From JBGPTF01 sp041490445 (lineage in GTDB: Bacteria > Acidobacteriota > Terriglobia > Acidiferrales > UBA7541), in the NCBI GenBank assembly GCA_041490445.1, contig JBGPTF010000010.1, positions 62,001 through 126,000 on the forward strand: a stretch of 64,000 bases of DNA, in the 5' to 3' direction. The position numbers were made by a program, and so were the translations under genes. Below the pieces are notes generated by a model. The model made no database searches, was not told where the DNA came from, and was given only the letters and a program-made list of their open reading frames with translations. Below, one piece after another: positions 1 through 7,861 of the stretch. Numbering within the stretch: position 1 is the first letter of the stretch; every line of letters starts with the position of its first letter.

Positions 1-347
1 ATCCCCATGCGAATGGTCAGGTTCTGGCGCTCGACGTAGCTTGTCGAAATGTCCTTTGCCTTCGGACTGCCGGAGATAATCAGAGAGCGGCAACCGAGAA
101 ACTCAGCCGGAACGTTCTTTTGCTTGGAGTAGCAGAATGCCCAAATTTCGTCACACTGAATCCGCTTGCTTGGGAGATTGCGGAACACGCGCTGCTGGTA
201 TTCAGCGCACGCCTTGCCGATCTCCGGCAGTAGTTTCAGCACAGTATTGAAAGCGACGCCACACATGCGCGAAGTTGCACGGATGAAATTGCCTTCCACC
301 AGTGCGGCGATTATTTTGGCTCTTGCTTCTTTGTTTAGGCGATTCAT
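1..347 (-). pseudogene. IS1-type transposase, internally deleted, cut by window edge
   Basis: Reading from the ATG at 347, the protein begins MNRLNKEARAKIIAALVEG and continues through a helix-turn-helix region to the conserved DEIWAFCYSKQKN segment that carries the first catalytic Asp. After AEFLG it jumps, still in frame, to a few unrelated residues and then to the C-terminal family segment ISTSYVERQN. Intact members of this family known to me have roughly 120 residues between these blocks, containing the rest of the DDE core. What remains is therefore an in-frame internal deletion derivative that cannot be catalytic. The 3' end runs off the window. The start context (TACTACCATTATG) resembles intact relatives. 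Family assignment is from recalled sequence patterns, not from a search. Confidence 0.75.
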
Positions 348-390
348 AATGGTAGTATTATGCTTGAGCAGGTCAAGCACGTCAAGAGAA

Positions 391-426
391 AAGATGTGAA
401 AGTGGCATACTTGCCCGTCACATCTT
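391..426 (-). terminator. Hairpin terminator after the HARE-HTH gene
   Basis: AAGATGTGA at 391-399 is a perfect 9-bp inverted repeat of TCACATCTT at 418-426. A second nested GGCA/TGCC pairing lies in the loop. Read on the minus strand the hairpin is followed by TTTCTCTT and lies just downstream of the HARE-HTH stop codon, which fits an intrinsic terminator. An operator or transposon-end repeat is the alternative. Confidence 0.5.
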
Positions 427-439
427 CAGGCCATTGGAA

Positions 440-859
440 CTAGACTTGCCCGAAGGATTCTGGCAATTCACTCTCAGTGGCTACGTCAAATTCATGTAAC
501 CCAAAGGTATTCGGACCGGGCCTGGTAAAGATTTCATTTTTGCGCACATATGCGGCCAGCGATCCGCTGAGAGATAGTCGACTCTTCTTCTCCACAGGCT
601 TCCCGATAGCCTTCAATAACTCATTTATATGCAATGGCTTACCAAACTTTCGGAGAGCCTCGCGCGCCTTGTATAACGAGCTGCCGACGCGCAATTCTCG
701 CCCACTACCTCCCTCTTCCAGCATATCCTGTGGTATCATCTTCATGGAGTCTTGAAGTGCTTGAAGGTATGAGCGGGCATCGCGCAATTGAAGTTCCAGG
801 TCGGCGATTTCTTGCTGCTTCTTGGCTATTCTTCTCTCGAAGTCTTGGCGTATCCCCAT
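440..859 (-). CDS. HARE-HTH domain protein with N-terminal coiled coil
   Basis: A 139-residue protein. The first ~45 residues are charged and heptad-like (FERRIAKKQQEIADLELQL), suggesting a coiled coil. Residues ~60-125 resemble the HARE-HTH winged helix (LRVGSSLYKAREALRKFG ... FTRPGPNTFGLHEF) found in restriction-associated and DNA-binding proteins. The start at 859 is preferred over the upstream in-frame ATG at 892 because AGGAGG sits just before it. It lies between a transposase relic and the divergently read dinD, an accessory setting. A regulatory or defence-linked DNA-binding role is plausible, but no catalytic domain is visible. The domain call is by pattern only. Confidence 0.6.
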   Translation of the reverse strand: MGIRQDFERRIAKKQQEIADLELQLRDARSYLQALQDSMKMIPQDMLEEGGSGRELRVGSSLYKAREALRKFGKPLHINELLKAIGKPVEKKSRLSLSGSLAAYVRKNEIFTRPGPNTFGLHEFDVATESELPESFGQV

Positions 860-951
860 GACCCCTCCTTGTGTGATATGGGAATATAGCATGGAATGGG
901 AAAAGATGGTACAGTTAGTCGGCTATGGCTATCTTCTAGAAGGGATGGTTT

Positions 952-1767
952 ATGGACGCAGAGACTACTCAGGTTAACGGACAGTTGGATAAGACCAGAA
1001 ATGTGCATGGTAACGGAAACGAATACTGGATGGCGCGGGATTTGCAGCCCATTCTAGGTTACACCGAATGGCGTAACTTCAAGGAAGTGATCGATAGGGC
1101 GAAAAGTTCCTGTGAGAGTATCGACGTAGACCCCACCATCCATTTTGTTGAAACTAACAAAATGGTGGCAATCGGAAGTGGCGCTGAAAGAGCACGAGAA
1201 GACTGCTATCTATCGCGCTATGCATGTTACTTGGTAGCGATGAACGGCGAACCGACTAAAAGACAGATCGCTGCCGCCCAAGCCTATTTTGCTGTACAGA
1301 CACGACGCCAAGAGAAGTTCGATGAACTAACCGAAGCGCAAAAGCGCATCGAACTGCGTGACCGCGTGAAAGACCACAACAAGCAGTTGAATAGTTCCGC
1401 GAGGGCCGCGGGCGTGCTCTCGGAGAAATTCGGAATTTTCCACGATGCAGGCTATCGTGGCCTGTACGAAATGAGCTTGGCGGAAATTAAGGCCAAGAAA
1501 AACGTACCAGAAAACGAAACACTATTGGACCACGCCGGTCGCGTGGAACTAGCCGCAAACGATTTCCGCATTACGCAAACGGAACAAAAACTGAGGAACG
1601 AGAATATCAAGGGTCAGGAGCATGCCATCAGGACGCACCAAGTCGTTGGGCAGGAAGTTCGCGACGTCATCAAGAAGATCGGCGGAACCATGCCGGAAAA
1701 CCTTCCGCCGGAGCCGAACATTAAGAAGTTAAAAAGTTCTTCAAAAAAGAAGAATCTCAAAGAATAG
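952..1767 (+). CDS. dinD: DNA-damage-inducible protein D (DinD)
   Basis: The 271-residue product matches the DinD family: an N-terminal ARDLQPILGYTEWRNF block (BRO-N-like), then DCYLSRYACYLVAMN and the Q-rich AYFAVQTRRQE segment, followed by the conserved C-terminal half with LAANDFRITQTEQ. In E. coli, DinD is SOS-regulated and modulates RecA filaments. The start has GAAGGG about 8 bases upstream. The C-terminus is lysine-rich and its last codons overlap the convergent gene ending at 1757. No recognisable LexA box was identified, although Acidobacteriota LexA sites are poorly known to me. The gene is A/T-richer than the core genes to its right, in keeping with an accessory origin. Confidence 0.85.
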   Translation: MDAETTQVNGQLDKTRNVHGNGNEYWMARDLQPILGYTEWRNFKEVIDRAKSSCESIDVDPTIHFVETNKMVAIGSGAERAREDCYLSRYACYLVAMNGEPTKRQIAAAQAYFAVQTRRQEKFDELTEAQKRIELRDRVKDHNKQLNSSARAAGVLSEKFGIFHDAGYRGLYEMSLAEIKAKKNVPENETLLDHAGRVELAANDFRITQTEQKLRNENIKGQEHAIRTHQVVGQEVRDVIKKIGGTMPENLPPEPNIKKLKSSSKKKNLKE

Positions 1768-2005
1768 GTTTGTGGCCTCTCCATCTGGTCTTAGCTGCTT
1801 TTGTGGCAATCTGTTTTCGTTCGTAAGCTGACAACTTCTTGGCCCGTGCCTTGCCGCCCTTTTTGCCACCTCTGCGGCCGATCTTTGATAGATATTCAGA
1901 TATAGACGAACGTTCCGTCTGTTGGGGTTCTTCCGTAGACATCCGCACAATCTCAGTGGCGAGTTGGTTGGGGTCTTTTGGGAACGGTTTGCTTGAGCGC
2001 CTCAT
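1757..2005 (-). CDS. Small basic GGKKGGK-repeat hypothetical protein
   Basis: An 82-residue Lys/Arg-rich protein with a central IGRRGGKKGGKARAKK segment and a C-terminal AAKTRW motif. Small proteins of this layout recur in environmental genomes and resemble histone-H1-like or AT-hook DNA-binding tails, but no function is known to me. The start ATG at 2005 has no strong ribosome site. It overlaps the 3' end of dinD by 11 bp in convergent orientation. Coding status rests on the recurring motif and open frame only. Confidence 0.5.
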   Translation of the reverse strand: MRRSSKPFPKDPNQLATEIVRMSTEEPQQTERSSISEYLSKIGRRGGKKGGKARAKKLSAYERKQIATKAAKTRWRGHKPIL

Positions 2006-2169
2006 GCACTCTATTATGACAGGATTCGCGGCGCTGTCTAGGGCTGGTCAGACTCAAAATGAGTCACTACCGTTCCCACCCTCGAATGCCACCGCTTCAG
2101 TATCTTGGGATTTGGCACTCGTCGGAGCGGGGCTCCAAACGCGCCGGCTTTCGTAAGATAGCCTGCCCG

Positions 2170-2952
2170 TTAGAAATTGAATCGGTAGCCGAGGATCATC
2201 TTCGCGATGAGGTGGTCAGTCCCGCCGGTCATGCCGACGCCGACGCCAAAATTAATCTCCCACTGGGGCGCAAGATTCAGGTCAATCGTCGGGAAAATCT
2301 GCTGTTGCTGGTCGCGCAGGGGATCGAAACCGGTCACCGGGCCGAGCGCGCCGTAGTATTCAAATCCCGCAGCCACCTTCTTCGTGACGTCGTAGCTCAG
2401 CTTGAAATTCGGCGAAAATCCCACGCCGCCGTTGACGGCGGGGCCGTGAAACGACCGGTCGAACGTGGGGTTGAACGACCAATACCAGCGCCCCAGTTTT
2501 TGGTCCACGATCGGACGGATTTCCCACGTCCAGGTGTCTTCGGAGAACTTGCGGCGCTGGTAGCCGATTTCGTTCGAGACGCTGACGCCCACCGGCCAGT
2601 GCCAGCTTTCGGGAACGCGCACGCGCGGGCGGATGTGGCTGCCTACCCAATCCCAGCCGTCACCCGGACGCGCCGAGGTGAAAATGTAGAAGCCCGTCTC
2701 AAACCACGAAGTAAAGCCATGGGTGATCTCGATAGTCTCGTGCCAGGCGTGCTGTGTCGGCGCGACACCGTTGACGAATTGCTTCGAGCCCTCAATCGTG
2801 AGGTTGCTGTGCAGCTCGAGCATGGTGTGATGCGGCGGCACGGTCTCGTACCCGTAAACCTGGATCTCGTAATTGTCCTGCGCCGCGGCAGGCAGAGCGA
2901 GGGCAAGGAACGCGAATAGGAAGCAGCAAAAAACTGTGATCGCAGCCTTCAT
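2170..2952 (-). CDS. Outer-membrane beta-barrel protein with signal peptide
   Basis: A 260-residue protein. The start at 2952 gives a clean Sec signal peptide (MKAAITVFCCFLFAF, cleavage near AAAQ/DN) with GGAG upstream; a longer in-frame extension to 3045 adds only arginine-rich non-signal sequence. The mature chain alternates aromatic and polar residues in strand-like blocks and ends in YRFNF, a C-terminal aromatic as used for outer-membrane barrel assembly. It resembles small porin-like proteins of unknown cargo common in Acidobacteriota. It follows xerC on the same strand after ~90 bp, with no obvious functional link. Confidence 0.65.
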   Translation of the reverse strand: MKAAITVFCCFLFAFLALALPAAAQDNYEIQVYGYETVPPHHTMLELHSNLTIEGSKQFVNGVAPTQHAWHETIEITHGFTSWFETGFYIFTSARPGDGWDWVGSHIRPRVRVPESWHWPVGVSVSNEIGYQRRKFSEDTWTWEIRPIVDQKLGRWYWSFNPTFDRSFHGPAVNGGVGFSPNFKLSYDVTKKVAAGFEYYGALGPVTGFDPLRDQQQQIFPTIDLNLAPQWEINFGVGVGMTGGTDHLIAKMILGYRFNF

Positions 2953-3041
2953 GAAATGAAATCTCCGGGACAATCGAGCCGGAAGAGAATATCCCAGGAG
3001 TGAGCTCCCCACCAAATCTACGGCGCTGGTGCAGTCGCGGG

Positions 3042-4049
3042 TCACGCGCGCGGATGCGCCTTATCGTACACCGCCATCAATTGATCGATGGTCACGTGGG
3101 TGTACCGCTGCGTGGTGGAAAGCGAGCTGTGTCCGAGCAGTTCCTGTATGGCGCGGAGGTCCGCGCCGTCGGCCAGCAGGTGGGTGGCGAAGGCGTGGCG
3201 CAACGAGTGCGGGTGCATGTCCCAATTGATGTTGGCGAGCCGGGTGTATTTCTTGACCAGCGTGTGGATCGTCCGCGTCGTCAGCCTGCCGCCGAAATGG
3301 TTGATGAACACGGCTTGAGGATCGGGCTTCCGAGCCTTGGCGCGGTGGCGCTCCGCTTCGCGCTGCAGCTTTTCGCGCACCGGCCAGTAGGTTTCCAGCG
3401 CCGCCTGCGCCTTGGCGCCATAGGGAACGATACGCTCCTTGCGCCCTTTGCCGAGAACGCGGACGTTCATGTCGCGCGGGTCGAGGTCAGTCATGCTCAG
3501 CCCGGTCAATTCGCTCACGCGCAGGCCGGAGGCGTAGAGCAATTCGAGGATGGCGTGGTCGCGCTTGAGCAGCAGCTTCGCCTGGTCGTACTGCTTCGAA
3601 GCGATCCATTCCGGCATTGAGCCCCTGCCGCGCTTGGAGGGCTCGGCGCGCGAGAGCCAGTCGAGAAAATTGTTCATCTCCTCGGCGCTGAGCACCGCTG
3701 GCAGGCGCTTCGGCAGCTTGGGAGTGGCCACCAGCCGCGCCGGATTGTGCTGCAGGAAGCCTTCGCGGGTGCAGAACTTGAAAAACGAGCGCAGCGCGGC
3801 CAGCTTGCGCGCGATCGAAGTCTTCTGCAGTCCGCGATCGTGCAAATGCGCGATGAATTCGCGGATCACGACGTGCGTCACCGAGGCCAGCGGCAGCGGT
3901 TTCGCATCGGGCGGCGCGATGTATTCGAGAAACTGTTCAATGTCCTTGTGGTAGTTCCGCAGCGTGCTCGGCGAGGAATTGCGAACGTACATCATGTACC
4001 GCATGAATTCGTCCAGCGGCTTGTTTGCCATCGGTTGCGCGCGCGGCAT
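3042..4049 (-). CDS. xerC: Tyrosine recombinase XerC
   Basis: A 335-residue site-specific recombinase of the XerC/XerD type, expected to resolve chromosome dimers at dif together with a partner. It has an N-terminal SAM-like core-binding domain (~10-105) and a C-terminal catalytic domain. The full catalytic set is visible: Arg177 (ASGLRVSE), Lys201 (GKGRKER), His281 and Arg284 (HSLRHAFATH), His307 (LGHSSL) and nucleophile Tyr316 (QRYTHV). An insert near 135-160 (SKRGRGSMPEWIASKQYDQ) lengthens it slightly. It starts 15 bp after the topA stop in the order dprA-topA-xerC, a common bacterial arrangement, so it is called a housekeeping Xer rather than a phage integrase. Confidence 0.85.
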   Translation of the reverse strand: MPRAQPMANKPLDEFMRYMMYVRNSSPSTLRNYHKDIEQFLEYIAPPDAKPLPLASVTHVVIREFIAHLHDRGLQKTSIARKLAALRSFFKFCTREGFLQHNPARLVATPKLPKRLPAVLSAEEMNNFLDWLSRAEPSKRGRGSMPEWIASKQYDQAKLLLKRDHAILELLYASGLRVSELTGLSMTDLDPRDMNVRVLGKGRKERIVPYGAKAQAALETYWPVREKLQREAERHRAKARKPDPQAVFINHFGGRLTTRTIHTLVKKYTRLANINWDMHPHSLRHAFATHLLADGADLRAIQELLGHSSLSTTQRYTHVTIDQLMAVYDKAHPRA

Positions 4050-4064
4050 CGCTCTCGATGCCCC

Positions 4065-6527
4065 TTACGGCTTGGCAGGGGCGGACACGGTCTCGGCGGG
4101 CTGTGGCTCCGGTGTGGCCGAAGGGGCCGGGATTTCCCAGTCACAATCTTCTTTCAGGCACGCGCGGAAATTGCCCTGCTTCGTGCGTTTCTCCACGATA
4201 AACGGCGCGCCACATTTCGGACACGCTTCGGCGACCGGCTCATGTGGCGTCGTGAAATCGCATTCGGGGTAGCGCGAGCAGCCGTAGAACACCCGCGCTC
4301 GCCCGCGGCCCTTGCCTCCGCTGCCGCGGCGGACGAACTCGCCCGTGCCGCACTTGGGGCAGCTGATTCCCAGCGTGATCGGCCGTGTGTATTTGCACTT
4401 CGGATATTTCGAACAGCCGATGAATTCGCCGAAGCGCCCGTGGCGGCGGAGAAGCTGCTCGCCGCAGGTGGGACATTTTTCGTCGAGGGGCACATCGGGC
4501 TGGCGCGCTTTGCGCGTTCCCTGGACGAGCCGCCGCGTCGTCTTGCAATCTGGGTATCCTGTACAGGCGAGAAAGGTCCCGAAGCGGCCACGCTTGATCG
4601 TCATCTCGCGGCCGCAGTTGTGGCAGTACTCGGTGACGTTCTCGCTCTCGACTTCCTCGCTGCCCGGTTCCGCGATGTCCTGGATGAAATCGCATTCGGG
4701 GTAGCGCGAGCAGCCAAGGAAAAATCCGTGGCGGCTGATGCGCTCCAGCAGGATTCCCTGGCCGCATTTCTCGCACTTCTTATCCGTCGGAATTCCGGCC
4801 TTGTACGACTCCATCTCGCCCTTGGCCTGTTCGAGGTCTTCCTCGAAGCGATCGTAGAAATCCCTGACGGATTTGCGCCAGGGCAGCTTGCCTTCCTCGA
4901 TCTCGTCGAGCTCGTCTTCCAGCTTTGCGGTGAAGCCGACGTCAAAGATGTCCTCGAAACTTTTAACCAGCAGATCGCTGACTTTTTCGCCGAGCAGCGT
5001 AGGCGCAAATCGGCCCTGGTCTTTCGTCACATATTCGCGCTCGACGATCGTCGAGATGATCGAAGCGTAGGTCGAGGGCCGGCCGATGCCTTTCTCTTCC
5101 AGCTCTTTCACAAGCGTCGCTTCGGTGTAGCGCGGCGGCGGCTCCGTGAAATGCTGGTCGGGCCGGATCTTTTCAAGCTTCAATCGCTCGCCTTCACTCA
5201 CGCGCGGCAGCGTGCGGCCCTCTTCCTCCGCGTCGTCTTCTTTCTCTTCCACGGATTCCTGATACACGGCGATGAATCCGTCGAACTTCAGGACGGAACC
5301 GGTGGCGCGGAACTGATAGTCGCCCGCGGAGATGTCAATGGTCGTCTGGTCGAACACAGCGGGCACCATCTGCGACGCAACAAACCGCTGCCAGATCAGC
5401 CGGTACAACTTATAGAGATCGTCTTCCAGGTAGCGCTTCACGTCTTCGGGTGAGCGGGCAACGTCCGTCGGGCGGACGGCCTCGTGTGCTTCTTGCGCTT
5501 CCTTTTTGGACTTATAGAAATTCGGCTTCTCGGGCAAGTACTTGGGGCCGAAGCCGGCGCCGATGTAGTCGCGCACGGAAGCCAGCGCGTCGTTCGAGAC
5601 GCGCACCGAATCCGTGCGCATGTAGGTGATCAGCGCCACCGAGCCCTCCTCGCCGAGCTCCACGCCCTCATAGAGCCGCTGCGCGAGCATCATCGTGCGC
5701 TTCGCCGAGAAGCGCAGTTTGTTGTAGGCCGCCTGTTGGAGCTTCGAGGTCGTAAACGGCGGAGCGGGGTAGCGGCGCTTCTCCTTCTGCTGCACCGCGC
5801 TGACGTTCCAAACGGCGTGCTCGACGGCGGCGACGATGCGCTCCGCTTCCGTCTGGTTCGGAACCTCGATCTCTTCGCCCTTGTAGCGGAACAGTTTCGC
5901 TTCAAACGCGGGGGGTTCACCGGCTGCGAACAGCGCGTGAATCGTCCAGTATTCCTTCGGCACGAAGGCGCGGACTTCTCGCTCGCGCTCAACGATCAGC
6001 CGCAGGGCCACGGTCTGCACGCGCCCGGCGGAAAGCCCGCGGCGCACCTTGTCCCATAGCAGCGGCGAAATCTTGTATCCGACCAGCCGATCCAGCACCC
6101 GCCGCGCCTGTTGCGCGTCCACCAGGCTTTCGTTCACCTGGCCGGGATGTTCGAACGAGGCGGCGATGGCCTTGGGGGTGATCTCGTGGAAGAGGACGCG
6201 GAAGATTTTCTTCCGGTCCTTTTTCGTCTTGCCGAGCACCTCGGCGAGATGCGCGCAGATCGCTTCGCCCTCGCGGTCGGGGTCGGCGGCGAGATAGATC
6301 GCGTCCGCATCCTTGGCGAGATCTTTCAGCTCTTTGAGGATCTTCGACTTGCCCGGGATGACTTCGTAGGTGGGCTCGAAATCCTTATCGACGTCAATGC
6401 CGAGTTCTTTTTTCGGCAGGTCCTTGACGTGGCCGTACGACGCGCGAACCGCGTACGTTCGTCCCAGATATTTGTTGATCGTCTTCGCCTTCGTGGGCGA
6501 TTCGACGATCACGAGTGATCGTCCCAT
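4065..6527 (-). CDS. topA: DNA topoisomerase I (TopA)
   Basis: An 820-residue type IA topoisomerase that relaxes negative supercoils. The Toprim domain lies at ~1-120 with Glu9 and the DPDREGE acidic cluster at 82-88. Catalytic Tyr302 is in TYMRTDSVRVS. The C-terminal ~230 residues hold five Cys-rich zinc ribbons, each in CxxC...GCSRYPEC style, the last ending CLKEDCDW. This is one or two more ribbons than many TopA proteins. The Pro/Ala-rich tail PATPEPQPAETVSAPAKP follows. It lies 37 bp after dprA and just before xerC, so the three are probably co-transcribed. Confidence 0.95.
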   Translation of the reverse strand: MGRSLVIVESPTKAKTINKYLGRTYAVRASYGHVKDLPKKELGIDVDKDFEPTYEVIPGKSKILKELKDLAKDADAIYLAADPDREGEAICAHLAEVLGKTKKDRKKIFRVLFHEITPKAIAASFEHPGQVNESLVDAQQARRVLDRLVGYKISPLLWDKVRRGLSAGRVQTVALRLIVEREREVRAFVPKEYWTIHALFAAGEPPAFEAKLFRYKGEEIEVPNQTEAERIVAAVEHAVWNVSAVQQKEKRRYPAPPFTTSKLQQAAYNKLRFSAKRTMMLAQRLYEGVELGEEGSVALITYMRTDSVRVSNDALASVRDYIGAGFGPKYLPEKPNFYKSKKEAQEAHEAVRPTDVARSPEDVKRYLEDDLYKLYRLIWQRFVASQMVPAVFDQTTIDISAGDYQFRATGSVLKFDGFIAVYQESVEEKEDDAEEEGRTLPRVSEGERLKLEKIRPDQHFTEPPPRYTEATLVKELEEKGIGRPSTYASIISTIVEREYVTKDQGRFAPTLLGEKVSDLLVKSFEDIFDVGFTAKLEDELDEIEEGKLPWRKSVRDFYDRFEEDLEQAKGEMESYKAGIPTDKKCEKCGQGILLERISRHGFFLGCSRYPECDFIQDIAEPGSEEVESENVTEYCHNCGREMTIKRGRFGTFLACTGYPDCKTTRRLVQGTRKARQPDVPLDEKCPTCGEQLLRRHGRFGEFIGCSKYPKCKYTRPITLGISCPKCGTGEFVRRGSGGKGRGRARVFYGCSRYPECDFTTPHEPVAEACPKCGAPFIVEKRTKQGNFRACLKEDCDWEIPAPSATPEPQPAETVSAPAKP

Positions 6528-6564
6528 GGTCTCCCTGAAAATCTTTACGCCGGAACGCCCGGGC

Positions 6565-7692
6565 TTACAACAAGACTTTCAAGAATTGTTTCCCAGGCAA
6601 CTGGCGCACCACGCCTTGCATTTCCAGCTCGAACAATGCTGCCAGCACTTCCGACGAGCTCAAGCCTGATTCTTCCACCAACTCGTCCACGTGCCGGGAC
6701 TGATCGGTGCCGAGCAACTCGTAAAGCGTCCGCTGCGTCGGCGACAGGCTCTGCTCCAGCAAGGATGCGCGTTCTGCGGCGGTTGTTGTCTCGACGGGTA
6801 GCAGTTCGGCGCGGATGTCCGTCGGCAGCTCTTCGATCACATCTTCCCAGCTTGTCACCAGCTTCGCGCCCTGCTTGATGAGCTGGTTCGGGCCGAAGCT
6901 CGTGGGCTGCGTGGCGTTTCCGGGAACACCGTACACTTCCCGGTTGCATTCCATGGCGAGCCGCGCCGTGATCAGTGAACCAGAATACTGCGCGCCTTCC
7001 ACAACAACAACTCCCAGCGCCATCCCGGCAATCACCCGGTTGCGGATCGGGAAATTCTGCGGCGCAGGAAACGTGCCCAGCGGAAACTCGCTGATCATCG
7101 CGCCGCGCTCTTCCATCTGCGCGAAAATCTTCTTGTTCTCCTTTGGATAGACGATGTCGATCCCGCACCCGAGCACGCCGATGGTCGCGCCACGCGTCGA
7201 AGCCAGCGCGCCCTTGTGCGCGCTCGAATCAATTCCGCGCGCCAGGCCGCTGACGATCACTAGGCCCCGCTCCGCCAGGTCGCGCGCCAGCCGCTCTGCC
7301 ATTTGATTCCCGTAGGGCGTCGGACGTCGCGCGCCCACGATAGCGATCGAATGGCGGTCGAGCAACTCGATGTTGCCGCGGGCGTACAGCAACGGCGGCG
7401 GATCGTAAATCTGCCGCAACAGATGCGGATAGGCCGGCTCATCCCACGTGAGCAGCCGGCAGCCTGCCTGCTGCGCCTGTGCCAATTCCTTCGCCGCGGC
7501 GCTCAGCGGCTCGCGCGAATGAATGGCCTGGGCCACCGGCGCAGGCAGTCCCTGTGCTTCGAGCGCAGTCAGTGAGGCGTTGAAAACGCCCTCCGGACTG
7601 CCAAATTCGCGCAGGAGTTTCCCGGCCGTGCGTGCGCCCAGCCCTGGGGTCAGCGCCAGCGCCACCCAAGAAAGATACTTTTCCTGATCCAC
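6565..7692 (-). CDS. dprA: DNA-processing protein DprA
   Basis: A 375-residue DprA/Smf protein, which loads RecA on incoming single-stranded DNA during natural transformation. An N-terminal helix-hairpin-helix/SAM-like region (~1-70) precedes the Rossmann-like core with IAIVGARRPTPYG, SGLARGIDSSAHKGAL, GCGIDIVYPKEN and NFPIRNRVIAG. A C-terminal winged-helix domain (~305-375, ESGLSSSEVLAALFELEMQG) is present. An apparent promoter is placed just upstream at 7717-7746. It heads the dprA-topA-xerC run. Competence ability cannot be judged from this gene alone because DprA is widespread in non-competent bacteria. Confidence 0.92.
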   Translation of the reverse strand: MDQEKYLSWVALALTPGLGARTAGKLLREFGSPEGVFNASLTALEAQGLPAPVAQAIHSREPLSAAAKELAQAQQAGCRLLTWDEPAYPHLLRQIYDPPPLLYARGNIELLDRHSIAIVGARRPTPYGNQMAERLARDLAERGLVIVSGLARGIDSSAHKGALASTRGATIGVLGCGIDIVYPKENKKIFAQMEERGAMISEFPLGTFPAPQNFPIRNRVIAGMALGVVVVEGAQYSGSLITARLAMECNREVYGVPGNATQPTSFGPNQLIKQGAKLVTSWEDVIEELPTDIRAELLPVETTTAAERASLLEQSLSPTQRTLYELLGTDQSRHVDELVEESGLSSSEVLAALFELEMQGVVRQLPGKQFLKVLL

Positions 7693-7716
7693 AGCCCGCC
7701 TCAGAGAGAGGGGCTG

Positions 7717-7746
7717 AGCCTACGCAGGCCCTGACGGTGTTGTCAA
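7717..7746 (-). promoter_or_regulatory. Sigma70-type promoter for dprA
   Basis: On the minus strand TTGACA (7746-7741) is followed after 18 bp by TAGGCT (7722-7717), 25 bases before the dprA start. The -35 is perfect; the -10 is only a partial match. Confidence 0.45.
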
Positions 7747-7861
7747 GTTGGGTTATCCATGGATGGTTACGGGGAGGCTGGCAAAGTTATCCGCGCGGCT
7801 CCTCTTGAGAAAACCGGAGAATCGCCCGCGGTCCGGAACGGACTCGATAACAACGCTCCGG

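Noticed and set aside
3747..5453. 568-codon open frame opposite topA and xerC
   Set aside because: High GC creates long antisense frames; composition is Arg/Leu/Ala-biased, no family motif, and the sense strand has clear TopA motifs.
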